Assembly: GCA_917880885.1 (NCBI GenBank)
Contig: OU862912.1
Span: 50,703,117-50,767,116 of the forward strand
From: Limnephilus marmoratus
Lineage: Eukaryota > Arthropoda > Insecta > Trichoptera > Limnephilidae
Reading direction: 5' to 3'
Length of the DNA: 64,000 nt
This document shows, piece by piece, positions 62,895-64,000 of the stretch. The position numbers were made by a program, and so were the translations under genes. The notes under the pieces were generated by a model. That model was not told where the DNA came from and did not search any database. It saw only the letters and a program-made list of their open reading frames with translations. How positions within the stretch are numbered: position 1 is the stretch's first letter; each line of letters begins with the position of its first letter.

Positions 62895-63500
62895 TATATT
62901 ACATTTTAATGGGGTCAGCTCATGGGGAAAATAATTTCCCTCAGGGCCTATGTCATCTGAGGTGCTGTGTGGGGGGTCTTTTTGAGGAGAGGAAGTAATG
63001 AACATTGGTCTTGAAGAGAGCCATGTTGTAGGAAGGAGGAAACTCAGAGGCTGGCAAATCGTTCCACAGCCGAGCTGTTGAACTCAAGGACGAGTCAAAG
63101 AAGCGACCCGTTCTCATGTGGTAAATGTCACCTGGTACATGATATGTTGGGCATTCGTTTGGCGTGTTTCCCGACTATGCACCGGTGCCTAGGGGATCAA
63201 AGACGCTAGTTCCTCGAAGTATCTTCTATTGAAATACCGTATCCCGGTAGAACAGGGATAGCATTACCACCCGACGCCTGTGCTCTAAGCATTACATTCC
63301 GTTTTTTAAGATATCCTTATAAGACCGCCCGTTTCTGCACAGAGTCGAGGGTTTTTTCCAGGTATTTTGGAGCTCCAGACCAGAGGTGGCTGCCAAATTC
63401 AACCATGGGGCGCACTTAACATTTGTACAGGGTTAACAGTTGTATTAAAAGTATCTAAAGCATCTGCGGGCCCACTGCGTGCCCAGTTTTTGAGGTTTTT
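62895..63500 (-). mobile_element. LINE 3' fragment, third copy
   Basis: This matches 23230-23780: the TTTCCCTCAGGGCC half of the tail hairpin, GAGGAAACTCAGAGGCTGGC, and TTTGGCGTGTTTCCCG. Small indels break the frame. The tail is partly deleted. Confidence 0.75.
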
Positions 63501-63519
63501 GAAGTGAAACTTCTAGACT

Positions 63520-63783
63520 ATTCTAGAGCCTTTCTATGATTTGGATTTAGGATGAAACGGAAATGACGATTACTGAACCTGCGACGCATCAAATGCGTTC
63601 ATTGACCGCTTTGATTATGATGCCACTTTTAAAGGCTCCTATTGGTTGAGATATGAAACGGAAATTACGCTGGTCTGCGCTCATTGGTCGCTTTGATTAT
63701 AACCTCACTTTTCAAGTATTCGTTGAGATTGTTTCGGTAAAGTTTCGCTTCTACCGCATGTAAACTGCACTCGCATTTTTTTT
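63520..63783. repeat. Repeat shared with 47170-47405
   Basis: GGAAATGACGATTACTGAAC, GGTCTGCGCTCATTGG and GTAAAGTTTCGCTTCTACCG match the region at 47.2 kb in order. It abuts the acceptor of the next exon. Confidence 0.7.
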
Positions 63784-63785
63784 CA

Positions 63786-63953
63786 GTTACCTATACATTT
63801 ATGCCCATCCCACCAAGAAGCCTTTGGAGAATATTATTAAGAAGTTGTTCGCACGGTTCGCACCTATCCCCGGGATATACTTAACTCCCGGTGGAATATT
63901 TCATATCAGGAAGCTTCCTTCGCTTTACAACCAGCTTAAAACAGGAAAGTGAG
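63786..63953 (+). CDS. Probable 3'-terminal coding exon of an unidentified gene
   Basis: After a CGCATTTTTTTTCAG acceptor an open frame reads YLYIYAHPTKKPLENIIKKL, then FARFAPIPGIYLTPGGIFHI and RKLPSLYNQLKTGK to TGA. The composition, with no repeats and balanced codons, is unlike nearby transposons, and the acceptor is strong. I do not recognise the protein. No upstream exons are evident in the 60-63 kb stretch. Confidence 0.5.
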
Positions 63954-64000
63954 ACGTTAAGGAATGGATATATGCTAGATACCCGGTATTCAGTGACTAT

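Noticed and set aside
1..64000. Defence island, biosynthetic cluster or integrated virus
   Set aside because: Apart from host exons and RNA genes all coding signals belong to transposons; no such system is visible.

Overview
This is AT-rich, intron-rich and very transposon-rich nuclear DNA of an insect. The evidence is spliced genes with GT-AG introns, arthropod-type 5S rRNA and tRNA genes, and a dense mix of hAT, PIF/Harbinger, Tc1/mariner, Helitron, LINE, Penelope-like and Ty3/Gypsy elements. The frequent TAGGTA/ACCTAC microrepeats suggest a lepidopteran (aphids show them too), but the order cannot be fixed from the sequence alone.

Three host protein-coding genes are visible. (1) The first five coding exons of an unnamed coiled-coil protein lie on the minus strand from 4378 down to 373, and the gene runs off the left edge. 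(2) A complete nine-exon gene on the plus strand (6825-25332) encodes a 440-residue multiple inositol polyphosphate phosphatase (MINPP1 family). It has a signal peptide, the RHGTRYP active site and a C-terminal KDEL. All eight intron phases agree. (3) A probable last coding exon of an unidentified gene lies at 63786-63953.

RNA genes are concentrated in the MINPP1 introns. Intron 5 holds tRNA-Asn(GTT), a 5S rRNA gene and tRNA-iMet(CAT). Intron 6 holds a second 5S gene and the 296-nt intron 8 holds tRNA-Val(AAC). Two more 5S copies lie at 28.9 kb and 32.2 kb; the last is mutated and inverted.

The rest is transposons, many with precise target-site duplications (TSDs). Region by region: 0-4.4 kb, coiled-coil exons separated by tandem and fold-back repeats; 5.6-10.6 kb, two hAT elements and an inverted Penelope pair in or near MINPP1 intron 1; 12.3-23 kb, intron 5 filled with hAT, Harbinger-type and nested MITE insertions; 26-37 kb, MITEs, fold-backs, Helitron and LINE fragments; 37-40.5 kb, a Harbinger element invaded by a LINE; 41-45.7 kb, a young Gypsy element with 656-bp LTRs whose primer-binding site is fused directly to integrase; 47.7-53.6 kb, a nearly full-length APE/RT/RNase H LINE; 54.6-56.6 kb, a hAT element carrying captured zinc-finger sequence; 57-63.8 kb, old fragments and largely featureless DNA.

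I see no CRISPR, toxin, defence operon or metabolic cluster. The most unusual features are the Pol III genes inside MINPP1, the Gypsy internal-deletion derivative, the hAT element with captured zinc fingers, the hammerhead-like Penelope motifs, and a 3' hairpin tail shared by LINE and LINE-unlike repeats.
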